A stretch of 17,644 bases of DNA from CBDUMN01 sp965368335 (GCA_965368335.1 CBDUMN010000071.1:1-17644); one strand, 5' to 3'; positions 7,535 through 16,284 are shown, counted from the first letter of the stretch. A program made the numbers and translations. The notes: a model not told the origin generated them from the sequence alone.

Positions 7535-8829
7535 TTCTTTTTCTCTTCCAGATCAAACAGGTGCTGGATGACCTTTTCCGCCATCTGCCAATCACCCGAA
7601 AATTCGCCTTTCCCCGCGCCACTCTTGGAGGCCATGTCCTTCAAGGTTTTCGTCGGTTGATGGAGCAACCGATTGACCAGCAAGCGCACGGCTTTTTCTG
7701 CCTCTTCGCCACCACCGGTTTCTTCAATGGCCTTCTTACCCTCAGCCTCGAAGAAAGCGCGTAGCGTGGTCAAGGCGGGCACCGCCTCGCGGCCCGCCTG
7801 TCCTTTGATATATGCCGTGGCTTCGGCCGAAACGATATCGATAGCCGCCCTTTTTTCGCCTTCGCGCGAGGCACGCCCCTCCATGGCGACCTGCTCCAGA
7901 TCGTTGAGATCGTAGAGAAAGGCCCCATCGATATCGGCAACGCTTGGCTCAACGTCGCCCGGGATCCCCGCATCGATGATGAAAATAGGCTTTTTCTTCC
8001 GGGCCTTGAGAGCAACCTTGACCATATCGGCCGTCACCACCTGTTCTTTACGCCGATTAAGCGCAGCCATCAGGATATCGGCCCGGGCCATTTCCTCGGC
8101 TAAATTTTCATAGGTTGCGGCATGGCATTCCATGGTCCGGGCAAGGCTTTCGGCGCGTAAGGGACTTGGATGGACGACTACCATGCGGCTGATGTTGTTG
8201 CCCGATAGGCTTTCGCTTACAAGCTCGCCCATTTCGCCGCCGCCAATGAGCAGCGACGTACAGCGCGACAAATCACCGTGGAGATCCTTAGCGACCTGTA
8301 CGGCGGCGCTGGCGATGGAAACCGGGCCTTCGCCGATGCGCGTGTCGGTGCGCACCTTCTTGGCTGCGGCATAGGCCGCCTGAAGCAGGGCTTCCATTTC
8401 GGCGCCGATCATCCCGGCACCCTTGGACCACTGATGGCTTTCCTTAACCTGCCCGAACACCTGGGGCTCGCCAATGACTAAACTGTCGAGCGAAGCGACA
8501 ACAGAGAAAACATGACGCACCGCCTCATCACCGAAGAACTGATAAACTTGGTCGGCCAGATTGCGGGGTTCGATCCCCCCATGTTCAGCCATCGCTTCGA
8601 TGATCTTGACTTGAGCATCTTCACCGGTGGGGTCGATGGCCTGAACCTCGACCCGGTCGCAGGTGGAGAGAATAATCGCCTGGGTAAATCCCTTCCCCCG
8701 AAGCCGTTCGAGAAAAGCGGGCACACTCCCCTCTTCAACAAACAAGGCATCCCGCAAGGTCAGGGAACTGGAGCGATGATTGGCTCCAACGACCAAAGGC
8801 CTGCCTTTGCTGGGGGAAAGAACCGACAT
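7531..8829 (-). CDS. hemA: Glutamyl-tRNA reductase-like protein (HemA family), divergent
   Basis: Canonical GluTR reduces glutamyl-tRNA(Glu) with NADPH to glutamate-1-semialdehyde, the first step of C5 tetrapyrrole synthesis. The 432-residue protein has all three parts of the family: catalytic domain with the nucleophile in STCDR (C57), a GEPQVFGQVK segment (120-129) and H106; NADPH domain with IGGGEMGEL (195-203); and C-terminal dimerisation helices with VNRLLHQPTKTL (385-396). Several usually invariant positions differ: CNR is CDR (D58), the SSTGAP-like loop is AALNRR (255-260), and the AVPRD motif is GIPGD (288-292). Most alphaproteobacteria make 5-aminolevulinate with ALA synthase instead. 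The gene sits 9 bases after hisS and overlaps prfA. It is either a divergent active GluTR or a repurposed relative; the fold assignment is firm, the activity is not. Confidence 0.85.
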   Translation of the reverse strand: MSVLSPSKGRPLVVGANHRSSSLTLRDALFVEEGSVPAFLERLRGKGFTQAIILSTCDRVEVQAIDPTGEDAQVKIIEAMAEHGGIEPRNLADQVYQFFGDEAVRHVFSVVASLDSLVIGEPQVFGQVKESHQWSKGAGMIGAEMEALLQAAYAAAKKVRTDTRIGEGPVSIASAAVQVAKDLHGDLSRCTSLLIGGGEMGELVSESLSGNNISRMVVVHPSPLRAESLARTMECHAATYENLAEEMARADILMAALNRRKEQVVTADMVKVALKARKKKPIFIIDAGIPGDVEPSVADIDGAFLYDLNDLEQVAMEGRASREGEKRAAIDIVSAEATAYIKGQAGREAVPALTTLRAFFEAEGKKAIEETGGGEEAEKAVRLLVNRLLHQPTKTLKDMASKSGAGKGEFSGDWQMAEKVIQHLFDLEEKKK

Positions 8830-8838
8830 GATCGCGCC

Positions 8839-10086
8839 CTATACCTGTCCCGCCAAATGATCGGCTAAAGAATCCAAAGCCACTTCGGCCTGATCGCCGC
8901 TATCGAGGTTGCGCACTGTGGCAACTTGTTTCGCCAACTCATCCTCTCCGAGCAAAATAGCGGTGCGGGCGTTAATCTTGTTAGCCCTTTTCAGGCGTTT
9001 TCCCATATTGCCGGAATAACCCAGATCAACAGAAATCCCTGCACGACGCAACTCATCAGCGAGGGACACGGCCCTCGCTTTCGCCTCGTCGCCCACCGGC
9101 ACAATGGCGACAGGCCGGTCGGCCGGGATCATTGCTTCATCGATCATCATGGAGAGCCGTTCCACACCGGCGGCCCAGCCAATACCCGGCGTTTGTGGCC
9201 CGCCCATCTGCTTGATCAGGCCGTCATACCGTCCGCCCGCCATAATCGCGCCCTGCGCGCCCAGTTCGGTCGTGGTGAACTCGAAGGCCGTATGGCAGTA
9301 GTAGTCGAGCCCGCGGACCAGACGGGGGCTGATTTCATATACGACGCCCAGATCGTCGAGCCCTTTGCAGAGGGCATCGAAAAACTCCTTCGAAGCAGCA
9401 TTCAGGCTGTCTTGCAGCAGAGGCGCGTCGGCGACTACGACCTTGTCGCCTTCATCCTTAGAATCGAGAATACGCAAGGGATTGCGCTCAAGTCGCTCAA
9501 TGCTGTCCTTGGAAAGCTTGTCCTTATGAGCTGAGAAATAATCGACCAACACCTTGCGATAGGCGTCACGGCTTTCGGTATCGCCCAGGGTATTGAGTTC
9601 GAGCTTGTACTTTCCGTTGAGACCCAGCTTTTCGAGGACATGCGCGCCCATGGCGATGACTTCGATATCGGCCAGAACATTTTCAACGCCCAGCAACTCC
9701 ACACCGACCTGATGGAACTGACGTTGACGGCCCTTTTGCGGGCGCTCGTAGCGGAACATCGGGCCTTTATAGAAAAACTTCAATGGCAGGTTCTGAGCCA
9801 GACCGTTAGAGATGAAAGCCCGCGCCACACCGGCGGTCCCTTCAGGGCGCAGCGTGATCATATCGCCGCCCTTCGTCTCGAAGGTATACATCTCCTTAGT
9901 CACGATATCCGATGTCTCACCCAGCGTACGGGCGAAAACCTGTGTCTGCTCGAAAATCGGCGTGGCGATCTCACCGAACCCGTAAAGGGCGCTGACATCG
10001 CGCACAATCTGCTCGACAAAACGGTGCCGGGGCATGTCTTCGGGCAAAATATCGTAGGTGCCGCGCACCGGCTGCAAGTCGGCCAT
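8839..10086 (-). CDS. hisS: Histidyl-tRNA synthetase
   Basis: Class II aminoacyl-tRNA synthetase that charges tRNA(His) in the cytosol. The 415 residues show class II motif 2 around FRYERPQKGRQRQFHQ (111-126), the HisRS-specific LVRGLDYYCHT (256-266), motif 3 GIGWAAGVERL (301-311), and a C-terminal anticodon-binding domain from about 325. This is the ordinary bacterial form, not the divergent form of the alphaproteobacterial lineages whose tRNA(His) lacks the usual G-1, which fits a Rhodospirillales-like host. The ATG at 10086 has GAGAG a few bases upstream. It follows ispG by 14 bases and precedes the hemA-like gene by 9, indicating one operon. Confidence 0.96.
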   Translation of the reverse strand: MADLQPVRGTYDILPEDMPRHRFVEQIVRDVSALYGFGEIATPIFEQTQVFARTLGETSDIVTKEMYTFETKGGDMITLRPEGTAGVARAFISNGLAQNLPLKFFYKGPMFRYERPQKGRQRQFHQVGVELLGVENVLADIEVIAMGAHVLEKLGLNGKYKLELNTLGDTESRDAYRKVLVDYFSAHKDKLSKDSIERLERNPLRILDSKDEGDKVVVADAPLLQDSLNAASKEFFDALCKGLDDLGVVYEISPRLVRGLDYYCHTAFEFTTTELGAQGAIMAGGRYDGLIKQMGGPQTPGIGWAAGVERLSMMIDEAMIPADRPVAIVPVGDEAKARAVSLADELRRAGISVDLGYSGNMGKRLKRANKINARTAILLGEDELAKQVATVRNLDSGDQAEVALDSLADHLAGQV

Positions 10087-10100
10087 AGTCTCTCGTTCCG

Positions 10101-11228
10101 TTATTCCGCCGCTTCCGGGTTGGAAGCCTCGTTTTCCACCTCGATCTCGGCGGCCTTTTCTTCAACCTGTTTGACGATGTGATCAACCATCGCCACATCA
10201 TCGACGTTATGGTCGGCAATGCCCGAAATGTAAACCTTATGACTGCCCTGGCCGCCACCAGTAAGGCCCACATCGCTTTCGCGCGCCTCTCCCGGACCGT
10301 TAACCACGCAACCAATGATCGACAGAGTCATGGGCGTGGTGATATGGCCCAGCCGCTCTTCCAGGGTGGCGACGGTTTTGACCACGTCGAATCCCTGCCG
10401 CGCACAGGACGGGCAGGAAACGATGCGAACGCCCCGATGCCGCAGATCGAGGGCTTTTAACAAATCAAAGCCCACCTTGACCTCTTCTACCGGATCGGCC
10501 GAGAGCGAAACCCGCAAGGTATCGCCAATACCCTCCATCAGCAGCACCCCCAGGCCCGCCGCGCTGGCGACCGTGCCGCTGCGCAAGCCCCCGGCCTCGG
10601 TGATGCCAAGATGGAGTGGATAGTCGCAGGCTGCGGCAATGCCCCGGTAGGCGGCGATGGTCAGAAAAACATCGGAGGCCTTGGCGCTGATCTTGAATTC
10701 GAAGAAGTCGTTGTCTTCGAGAATTTTCGCGTGATGAAGGGCGCTCTCCACCATGGCTTCGGGGCAGGGTTCGCCATATTTGTCGAGCAGGTGTTTCTCA
10801 AGGCTGCCCGCATTGACCCCTATACGAATTGAACAGCCGTGATCCTTGGCCGCCTTGATCACTTCGCGGACCTTATCGTCGGAACCGATATTGCCCGGAT
10901 TGATCCGCAGACAGGCCGCCCCGGCTTCGGCCGCCTCAATGGCGCGGCGATAATGGAAATGAATATCGGCGATGATCGGCACTTCGGCAGCCGCAACGAT
11001 ATCTTTCAAGGCAGCCGTCGAGGCTTCATCGGGGCAGGAAACCCGCACCAAGTCGGCGCCGGCTTCTTCAAGGCGGCGGATCTGACCGATAGTGGCCGAG
11101 GCATCAGACGTCGGCGTATTGGTCATTGACTGGACCGAAATCACCGATTCCCCGCCAACTTCCACATCGCCCACCTTGACTGTGCGGCACTTGCGGCGAT
11201 TGATATCCCGGTAAGGACGAAGGCTCAT
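10101..11228 (-). CDS. ispG: 4-hydroxy-3-methylbut-2-en-1-yl diphosphate synthase IspG (GcpE)
   Basis: Iron-sulfur enzyme of the MEP pathway that converts methylerythritol cyclodiphosphate to HMBPP, using a reduced flavodoxin or ferredoxin. The product is 375 residues from the chosen start. The TIM-barrel part is typical, and the three cluster cysteines are C272 and C275 (SCPSC) and C307 (GCVVNGPGE), with E314 as the expected fourth ligand. The start at ATG 11228 (MSLRPYRDI) matches alphaproteobacterial IspG; a TTG 60 bases upstream extends the frame but has no family support. The last 20 residues are an acidic tail with no known role. It heads the ispG-hisS-hemA-prfA-prmC run and has a candidate promoter just upstream. 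Confidence 0.96.
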   Translation of the reverse strand: MSLRPYRDINRRKCRTVKVGDVEVGGESVISVQSMTNTPTSDASATIGQIRRLEEAGADLVRVSCPDEASTAALKDIVAAAEVPIIADIHFHYRRAIEAAEAGAACLRINPGNIGSDDKVREVIKAAKDHGCSIRIGVNAGSLEKHLLDKYGEPCPEAMVESALHHAKILEDNDFFEFKISAKASDVFLTIAAYRGIAAACDYPLHLGITEAGGLRSGTVASAAGLGVLLMEGIGDTLRVSLSADPVEEVKVGFDLLKALDLRHRGVRIVSCPSCARQGFDVVKTVATLEERLGHITTPMTLSIIGCVVNGPGEARESDVGLTGGGQGSHKVYISGIADHNVDDVAMVDHIVKQVEEKAAEIEVENEASNPEAAE

Positions 11229-11265
11229 GCCCGTTTCGTTTCCTTTCAAATCAAATAACGCGCGG

Positions 11266-11296
11266 TTTATAGCGCAAAACGGCGGCAACGTCCCAA
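11266..11296 (-). promoter_or_regulatory. Candidate sigma-70 promoter for the ispG operon
   Basis: On the minus strand TTGGGA (11296-11291) and TATAAA (11271-11266) are separated by 19 bases. The -10 box matches five of six consensus bases and the -35 four of six, but the spacer is long. It lies about 40 bases before the ispG ATG, downstream of a hairpin that probably ends the preceding gene, so the position is right for an operon promoter. Confidence 0.4.
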
Positions 11297-11329
11297 GGAA
11301 ATCGGGGCTCCCGTCTCAGATTTGAAGTG

Positions 11330-11355
11330 AAAACCAAGCAACCCCGAGATCGGGG
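11330..11355 (-). terminator. Probable intrinsic terminator of the RodZ-like gene
   Basis: On the minus strand CCCCG (11355-11351) pairs with CGGGG (11346-11342) around a four-base loop, starting six bases after the stop codon. A T-rich but interrupted stretch (TTGCTTGGTTTT) follows. The stem is short, so termination may be partial. Confidence 0.4.
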
Positions 11356-11360
11356 CGCCG

Positions 11361-12659
11361 CTATTCGTTGGCCGCCGTCCCGTCCATCAGCTTTTCAGGC
11401 TCTAAAATCACCTTGCGGCGAATGGCTCCCAACTCGCCTATCGTCGGCGCTTTTTCGCCATCCACGAGGATTTCCAAAGCGCCCGCATTGCCGGTTAGCA
11501 GGGTCAGTCCCTTACGGTTTGGCACATGGTAGGCATCGCCAGGGCGCAGCAGCCTGGTGACCAGCATGGTATTGGCGACTTCATCGCGTACCTGAATCCA
11601 GCTCGGCTGAGAAGCACGCACCTCAATGCGGCTCGGCCCCGGATCGGCGACAGGAGTAGCCGCCTCTTCACTTGCGGCCTCATTGGCCGTTTCAGTCGTT
11701 GCCTCATTACCACTTTCGTTAGCAGTCTCCTGCGCCTCGGGTTGCGCCGTCTCTACTAGCGCTTCGGCTGCAGGCGCATCCGCTTCCGCCTCATTGGCAG
11801 GTTCTTGGCTTTCGGTTATTTCCTGAGTGTTTTGTTCAGTTGCTGGTTCGGCTTGTTCAGGCTGCTCAACCTCATCCTTTTTCGGCGCTTCCGCTGTCTG
11901 AGCAGGGTGAGATTCGGCAGCCTGGGGTTCGGCAGACTCTGTTACGGCAGCAGTCTCTTCGACAACCTTTTCAACTTTCTCAACAGCATCTTCAGAGGCT
12001 TCTTCAACTGCTTCCTCGGTTTTCTCTACAACCTCTTCCGCTTTTTCGACCGCCTCTTCCTCCACCTGCTCAGCTTCCTGCGCCGCCATTTCGGCCGTCT
12101 CTTCAGCTTTCTCGATCACCGTCTCAACGACGGTTTCCTCTTGGGCTTCATCTTCTTCAGTCTTCTCAACCGCCTCATTGCCTCCGGGCAGAAGGCTCTG
12201 TAGGCGCTGCGGCAGGGTCGGCACCAATTCGGCATCCTGCTCGTCACCGGCGATCACATACCAACCGCCATAAGCCGCGAGAGCAAGTAACGCACTCAAC
12301 AGTAAAATTGCGCCGGTAGGCAAACTGCGCTCGGGCACGGGTACGGGAAAAACCAGATCAGGGCGTTTTTCGGCCTCGGCATATTCTTCCTTAAAACGCC
12401 GCACCACTTCATCACCGTCCAGTCCCAGATATTCGGAATAGGCTCTGACGAACCCCACGGCATAGGTCGGACCCGGCAAATCGGCGAATCGGCTTTCTTC
12501 GATCGCTTCCAGATAGACAAGGCGAATGCGGAGACTTTGGGCGACGTGACGCAGGTCCTCACCCAACCGAGATCGGGAAGCCCTCAACAACGCCCCAACC
12601 CCATGGCTGCTCTGCTGCGCCTTGTTTTTCTTGGATTCCTGCTGTTTTGTCTCGACCAC
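11361..12659 (-). CDS. RodZ-like membrane HTH protein with DUF4115 domain
   Basis: Bitopic inner-membrane protein of the RodZ type; E. coli RodZ links the MreB cytoskeleton to the membrane and shapes rods. Taken from the GTG at 12659, it has 432 residues: a basic N-terminus, a cytoplasmic helix-turn-helix at about 21-92, one membrane segment at about 113-136, a Glu/Ala-rich acidic insert at about 162-340, and a periplasmic DUF4115-type beta domain at about 344-425. No ATG exists in frame before residue 191, so the start is non-ATG. GTG is preferred because AGGA lies just upstream and the HTH begins 20 residues later; a TTG at 12776 would add 39 residues of unlikely sequence. The acidic insert is unusually long and presumably spans the periplasm. 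Whether it acts in cell shape or as a regulator cannot be decided here. Confidence 0.8.
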   Translation of the reverse strand: MVETKQQESKKNKAQQSSHGVGALLRASRSRLGEDLRHVAQSLRIRLVYLEAIEESRFADLPGPTYAVGFVRAYSEYLGLDGDEVVRRFKEEYAEAEKRPDLVFPVPVPERSLPTGAILLLSALLALAAYGGWYVIAGDEQDAELVPTLPQRLQSLLPGGNEAVEKTEEDEAQEETVVETVIEKAEETAEMAAQEAEQVEEEAVEKAEEVVEKTEEAVEEASEDAVEKVEKVVEETAAVTESAEPQAAESHPAQTAEAPKKDEVEQPEQAEPATEQNTQEITESQEPANEAEADAPAAEALVETAQPEAQETANESGNEATTETANEAASEEAATPVADPGPSRIEVRASQPSWIQVRDEVANTMLVTRLLRPGDAYHVPNRKGLTLLTGNAGALEILVDGEKAPTIGELGAIRRKVILEPEKLMDGTAANE

Positions 12660-12778
12660 GTTCCTGCCCGCTCCCCTACTCAGCCGCTGAGATTGTGCGC
12701 TGCAACTGGCTGCGTTTTTCCCGGCATGGCGCGAAATTAACGGGTTCAACACCCGCAATCTTCCCCAAACCGCCAACC

Positions 12779-12806
12779 ATTGTCCCTAAAAACCAAGTTT
12801 TTTCAA
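12779..12806 (-). promoter_or_regulatory. Candidate promoter for the RodZ-like gene
   Basis: On the minus strand TTGAAA (12806-12801) and GACAAT (12784-12779) are separated by 16 bases, with five and four matches to the sigma-70 consensus. The pair lies about 30 bases beyond the ptsP stop in the 176-base gap before the GTG start, and leaves a leader of about 110 bases. Confidence 0.35.
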
Positions 12807-12835
12807 GGCGGAATAGCGTATGGACTGGGGCAACG

Positions 12836-15148
12836 TCAGATGGCGGCGTTGTGATCGATGGCGAAAGATCGAAGCTTCTCGCGAAGGCTGCGACCGGAAT
12901 GGGCCAACTGACTTTCGATAAAGCGGCTCAACTCATCGTAACGAACGCTGCGAATCATCGCTTTGACCGGCCCAATGGAAGGCGGTGACATAGAGATGTT
13001 GGTAAAGCCCAGGCCGATCAGAGCCATCGCCTCAAGCGGTTTGCCCGCCATCTCGCCGCAAAGGCTTAACGACACTCCCGCCGCGTCGCATTCCCGCACC
13101 ACCTGCCGTAGGGCCGAGAGTACGGGACCCGAGAGAGAATCATAACGGCCGCTGAGGCGAGGATTTCCCCGATCCGAAGCAAACATAAACTGCAGCAGGT
13201 CGTTGGACCCGACGGAGAGAAAATCGACCCGTTTAGCCAACTGCGGCAACTGATAGAGCAGCGAAGGAACTTCAAGCATGGCCCCGACCCGAACGGAGGT
13301 CGGCATGGTCAGGCGGCGCGCCTCTGCTCTCTCCATCTCCTTATCAACCAGCTTACGCGCCGCATCGAACTCGGCGACCTCGGCAATCATCGGGAACATG
13401 ATCGAAAGATCGCGTTCCGGGCTGGCATGAATAAGGGCACGCAACTGCTGGCGCAGAATAGCCGGACGGTCGAGTGTTAAGCGGATGGCCCGCCAACCGA
13501 GAATAGGGTTTTCCTCTTCGGCGTTCGCCCAGTAAGGCAAGACCTTGTCGCCGCCCGCATCGAGGGTGCGGAAGATCACGGGCTTGCCGTCCATATGTTC
13601 GTAGACCCGTTGGTAGAGATTGGTTTGCGCCTCCACGTCGGGAAGCTCGGGGCGGGCCATGAACGGAATTTCCGTGCGATACAGTCCAACGCCGACTGCG
13701 CCGGTCTCCTCCAGGTGCTGTAAGTCGACCAGGAGGCCTGCATTCAGATGCATATTAATAGTACGGCCATCGAGGGTTTCCGCCGGGAGGTCCTTAAGCT
13801 GAAGATATTCAGCCTTGCGCAACTCCCGCGCTTTGCGGCTTTCCTGAAAGGCTTGAACAATATCGTCCGAGGGCCTGACGAAGAATTGCCCATGATCGCC
13901 ATCGACCACGACGAAGTCCTCAGGCACGACCTTGCGCATCAGGTTTTTGACCCGGCCCAAGACCGGAATATCGAGCGCACGGGCGACAATGGCGACATGA
14001 GACGTCGCCGAGCCCTCTTCAAGCACCAAGCCACGAATGCGACTGGTGTCGTAATCCATCAGCTCTGCCGGCCCCATGGATTTAGCGACCAAGATCACAT
14101 GTTCCGGCAAATTTTCGTTGGCCGCTCCCGGGTTTTCGCCGGTCAGATGCTGCAACAACCGGTTGGCCAGATCGTCAAAGTCCTGCACCCGCTCACGCAG
14201 ATAGGGGTCGGTGATCTGGCTCATCTTGATCCGGGTTTCGGTTTGGATCTTCTGAACCGCCGCTTCGGCCTTCAAGCCGGTCTTAATCGCGTCGTTAATA
14301 CGCGCCAACCAACCGGCGTCTTCAGCGATCATCCGGTAGGTCTCGAGAATTTCGCGTTGCTCATCATCGCTGATCAATGGGCTTTTCAGAAGCTTATCCA
14401 GCGCCCCGTGCATTTCGCCAACCGCCCGGTCCAGGCGTTCCTGCTCAGCCGCCGGGTCTTCGGCCACCATATCGTGAACGACGATTTCCTGGCGATGGAG
14501 CACCGCCGTTCCGAGGCCGATACCCGCATTCAAGGCGGTCCCCTCGATCCGCATGGGCAGCACGGCGATGCCATCGACGGCATGCAGTTCGTCGGCAGGA
14601 ACCAATTCACCGGTCGCCACCAACTCGGCCAGGACCATAGCGACGGTCTCAAGGGTCTCTAGCTCTTCTTCAGCGTACTGGCGGCGGGTTTTATTCTGTA
14701 CGGCCAACACGCCGACGACCGAGCCTGCGCGCATGATGGGAACCCCCATCATAGAGTGATAGATTTCCTCGCCGGTTTCCGGCCGGTAGGCGAAGTTGGG
14801 ATGATCTTTGGCCTCTGAAAGAGCGAGAGGGTGGGAATGGGCCGCAATATCACCGACCAGACCTTCTCCCAAACGCAGACGGGTCTGGTGGACCGCCTCG
14901 GCCTTCAAGCCCTCGGTAGCAAATAACTCAAGGACCTCACCGGCGCGGAGCAGATAAACCGAGCACACCTCGGCCACCATATCGGCGGCAATGATCTTGA
15001 CCGTACGGTTAAGTCGGTCCTGGGCCGAGCCCCCCCCGGCCATCACTTCACGCAAACGGGAAAGCAGACGGCGCAACCCGACGACACCCGGGCCGTGAGA
15101 AGCCGGTGGCATTTTGCTCTTTCCGTCCATTGTCGCTTCTCTACTCAT
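12836..15148 (-). CDS. ptsP: Phosphoenolpyruvate-protein phosphotransferase PtsP (EI-Ntr)
   Basis: First enzyme of the nitrogen-related phosphotransferase relay: it takes phosphate from PEP and passes it to NPr and on to EIIA-Ntr, which regulates metabolism rather than importing sugar. The 770 residues comprise an N-terminal GAF domain (about 25-180), the EI N-terminal region, the phosphohistidine domain with H384 in GSATSHVAIVA, and the PEP-binding barrel with GLYRTEIPF (487-495), VGSNDLLQF (645-653) and the catalytic cysteine C696 in CGEMAG. All key residues are present. A second ATG six codons in (15130) is a possible alternative start; neither has a strong ribosome site. The GAF domain may sense glutamine, as reported for other EI-Ntr proteins. 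It lies 95 bases downstream of the flavoenzyme gene. Confidence 0.95.
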   Translation of the reverse strand: MSREATMDGKSKMPPASHGPGVVGLRRLLSRLREVMAGGGSAQDRLNRTVKIIAADMVAEVCSVYLLRAGEVLELFATEGLKAEAVHQTRLRLGEGLVGDIAAHSHPLALSEAKDHPNFAYRPETGEEIYHSMMGVPIMRAGSVVGVLAVQNKTRRQYAEEELETLETVAMVLAELVATGELVPADELHAVDGIAVLPMRIEGTALNAGIGLGTAVLHRQEIVVHDMVAEDPAAEQERLDRAVGEMHGALDKLLKSPLISDDEQREILETYRMIAEDAGWLARINDAIKTGLKAEAAVQKIQTETRIKMSQITDPYLRERVQDFDDLANRLLQHLTGENPGAANENLPEHVILVAKSMGPAELMDYDTSRIRGLVLEEGSATSHVAIVARALDIPVLGRVKNLMRKVVPEDFVVVDGDHGQFFVRPSDDIVQAFQESRKARELRKAEYLQLKDLPAETLDGRTINMHLNAGLLVDLQHLEETGAVGVGLYRTEIPFMARPELPDVEAQTNLYQRVYEHMDGKPVIFRTLDAGGDKVLPYWANAEEENPILGWRAIRLTLDRPAILRQQLRALIHASPERDLSIMFPMIAEVAEFDAARKLVDKEMERAEARRLTMPTSVRVGAMLEVPSLLYQLPQLAKRVDFLSVGSNDLLQFMFASDRGNPRLSGRYDSLSGPVLSALRQVVRECDAAGVSLSLCGEMAGKPLEAMALIGLGFTNISMSPPSIGPVKAMIRSVRYDELSRFIESQLAHSGRSLREKLRSFAIDHNAAI

Positions 15149-15243
15149 GTTGCGCCATGGTCGAAGGCGGCTCCCCTCGTTCTCCGGGCCGCCCCTCGTT
15201 TCCCAGTTTCTGACCTGATGTTCCTACCGGAACCTTTGATTTC

Positions 15244-16254
15244 TCAGCGCGTTTTCAAGGCCGAAACGGCCTGGGCGATCAAGTCTCCCACGATCTCCGC
15301 CATGGGTTGGACCGACTTTACCATACCAACCGACTGTCCCGCCATCAGTGAACCGTTTTCCACGTCACCATCGATAACGGCGCGCTTTAAAGCGCCCGCC
15401 CAAAAATGCTCAATCTCAAGCTGAGCCGCTTTTTGGTCGAGTTCGCCCGAATTAAATCGTTCAATCACCCGGCGCTGGGTTTCCATAAATTCTTGCGTGC
15501 CTTTGTTGGTCAGCGCGCGGACCGGGATGACAGGAAAGCGCGAATCGACCTGGACCGTCGGCACGGCATCCTTGGCGCCCGCCCGAATAAAGGCCTTCTT
15601 GAAATTTTCGTGGGCTATGGATTCCGTGGCACAAACAAACCGGGTGCCCAACTGAACTCCGGCGGCTCCCATTTCGAGATAGGAAACGATCACCTCGCCA
15701 CGTCCGATCCCGCCTGCAACGAAAACCGGCACATCTTTAATTTCGGGAAGGATTTCCTGAGCCAGCACACTGGTCGAGACCGGGCCGATATGACCGCCCG
15801 CCTCGGCGCCTTCAACCACCAGGGCGTCAACCCCTGAGCGGATCAGTCGTTTGGCCAAGACCAAAGCAGGCGAGAAGCAGATAACCTTCGCCCCATTGTC
15901 CTTGATCTGCTTGATCGAGGCCGCCCCCGGCAAACCGCCGGCCAACACCACATGGCTCACTTGGTGATTGGCGCAAACATCGATCAAAGCATCGATTTCC
16001 GGATGCATAGTGATCAGGTTGACGCCGAAAGGCTTGGAGGTCATTTCCTTAGTTGCGGCGATTTCAGCATCCAAAAGATCAGGCGTCATGGAGCCACAGG
16101 CCAGCACACCAAATCCTCCGGCATTGGAAATCGCCGAGACCAGATTGCGCTCGGAGACCCAGGACATCGCACCGCCCAAGATGGCGTAATCGCAGCCAAG
16201 GAAATCCATTCCTCGCTGCCAAAGCGCCTGCAGCTTCTGTTCTGCTTCGGCCAT
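15244..16254 (-). CDS. Nitronate monooxygenase / FabK-like FMN oxidoreductase
   Basis: An FMN-dependent TIM-barrel enzyme of the 2-nitropropane dioxygenase family, which includes nitronate monooxygenases and the enoyl-ACP reductase FabK. The 336 residues show the family signature EGAEAGGHIG (148-157) with the likely catalytic H155, a phosphate-binding VAGGIG (179-184) and QLGTRF (201-206). A strong GGAGG sits eight bases before the ATG. It follows lysC by 30 bases and is probably cotranscribed, but nothing in lysine synthesis needs such an enzyme, so the link may be positional only. Sequence alone does not separate detoxification of nitronates from a reductase role; annotation as NMO family is safe, the substrate is not. 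Confidence 0.88.
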   Translation of the reverse strand: MAEAEQKLQALWQRGMDFLGCDYAILGGAMSWVSERNLVSAISNAGGFGVLACGSMTPDLLDAEIAATKEMTSKPFGVNLITMHPEIDALIDVCANHQVSHVVLAGGLPGAASIKQIKDNGAKVICFSPALVLAKRLIRSGVDALVVEGAEAGGHIGPVSTSVLAQEILPEIKDVPVFVAGGIGRGEVIVSYLEMGAAGVQLGTRFVCATESIAHENFKKAFIRAGAKDAVPTVQVDSRFPVIPVRALTNKGTQEFMETQRRVIERFNSGELDQKAAQLEIEHFWAGALKRAVIDGDVENGSLMAGQSVGMVKSVQPMAEIVGDLIAQAVSALKTR

Positions 16255-16284
16255 GACGGTGTCCTCCGATCCCCTTTGTTTCGT

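Noticed and set aside
13748..14662. 304-codon open frame on the plus strand
   Set aside because: Antisense to ptsP in the phosphohistidine and GAF region, with no recognisable domain.
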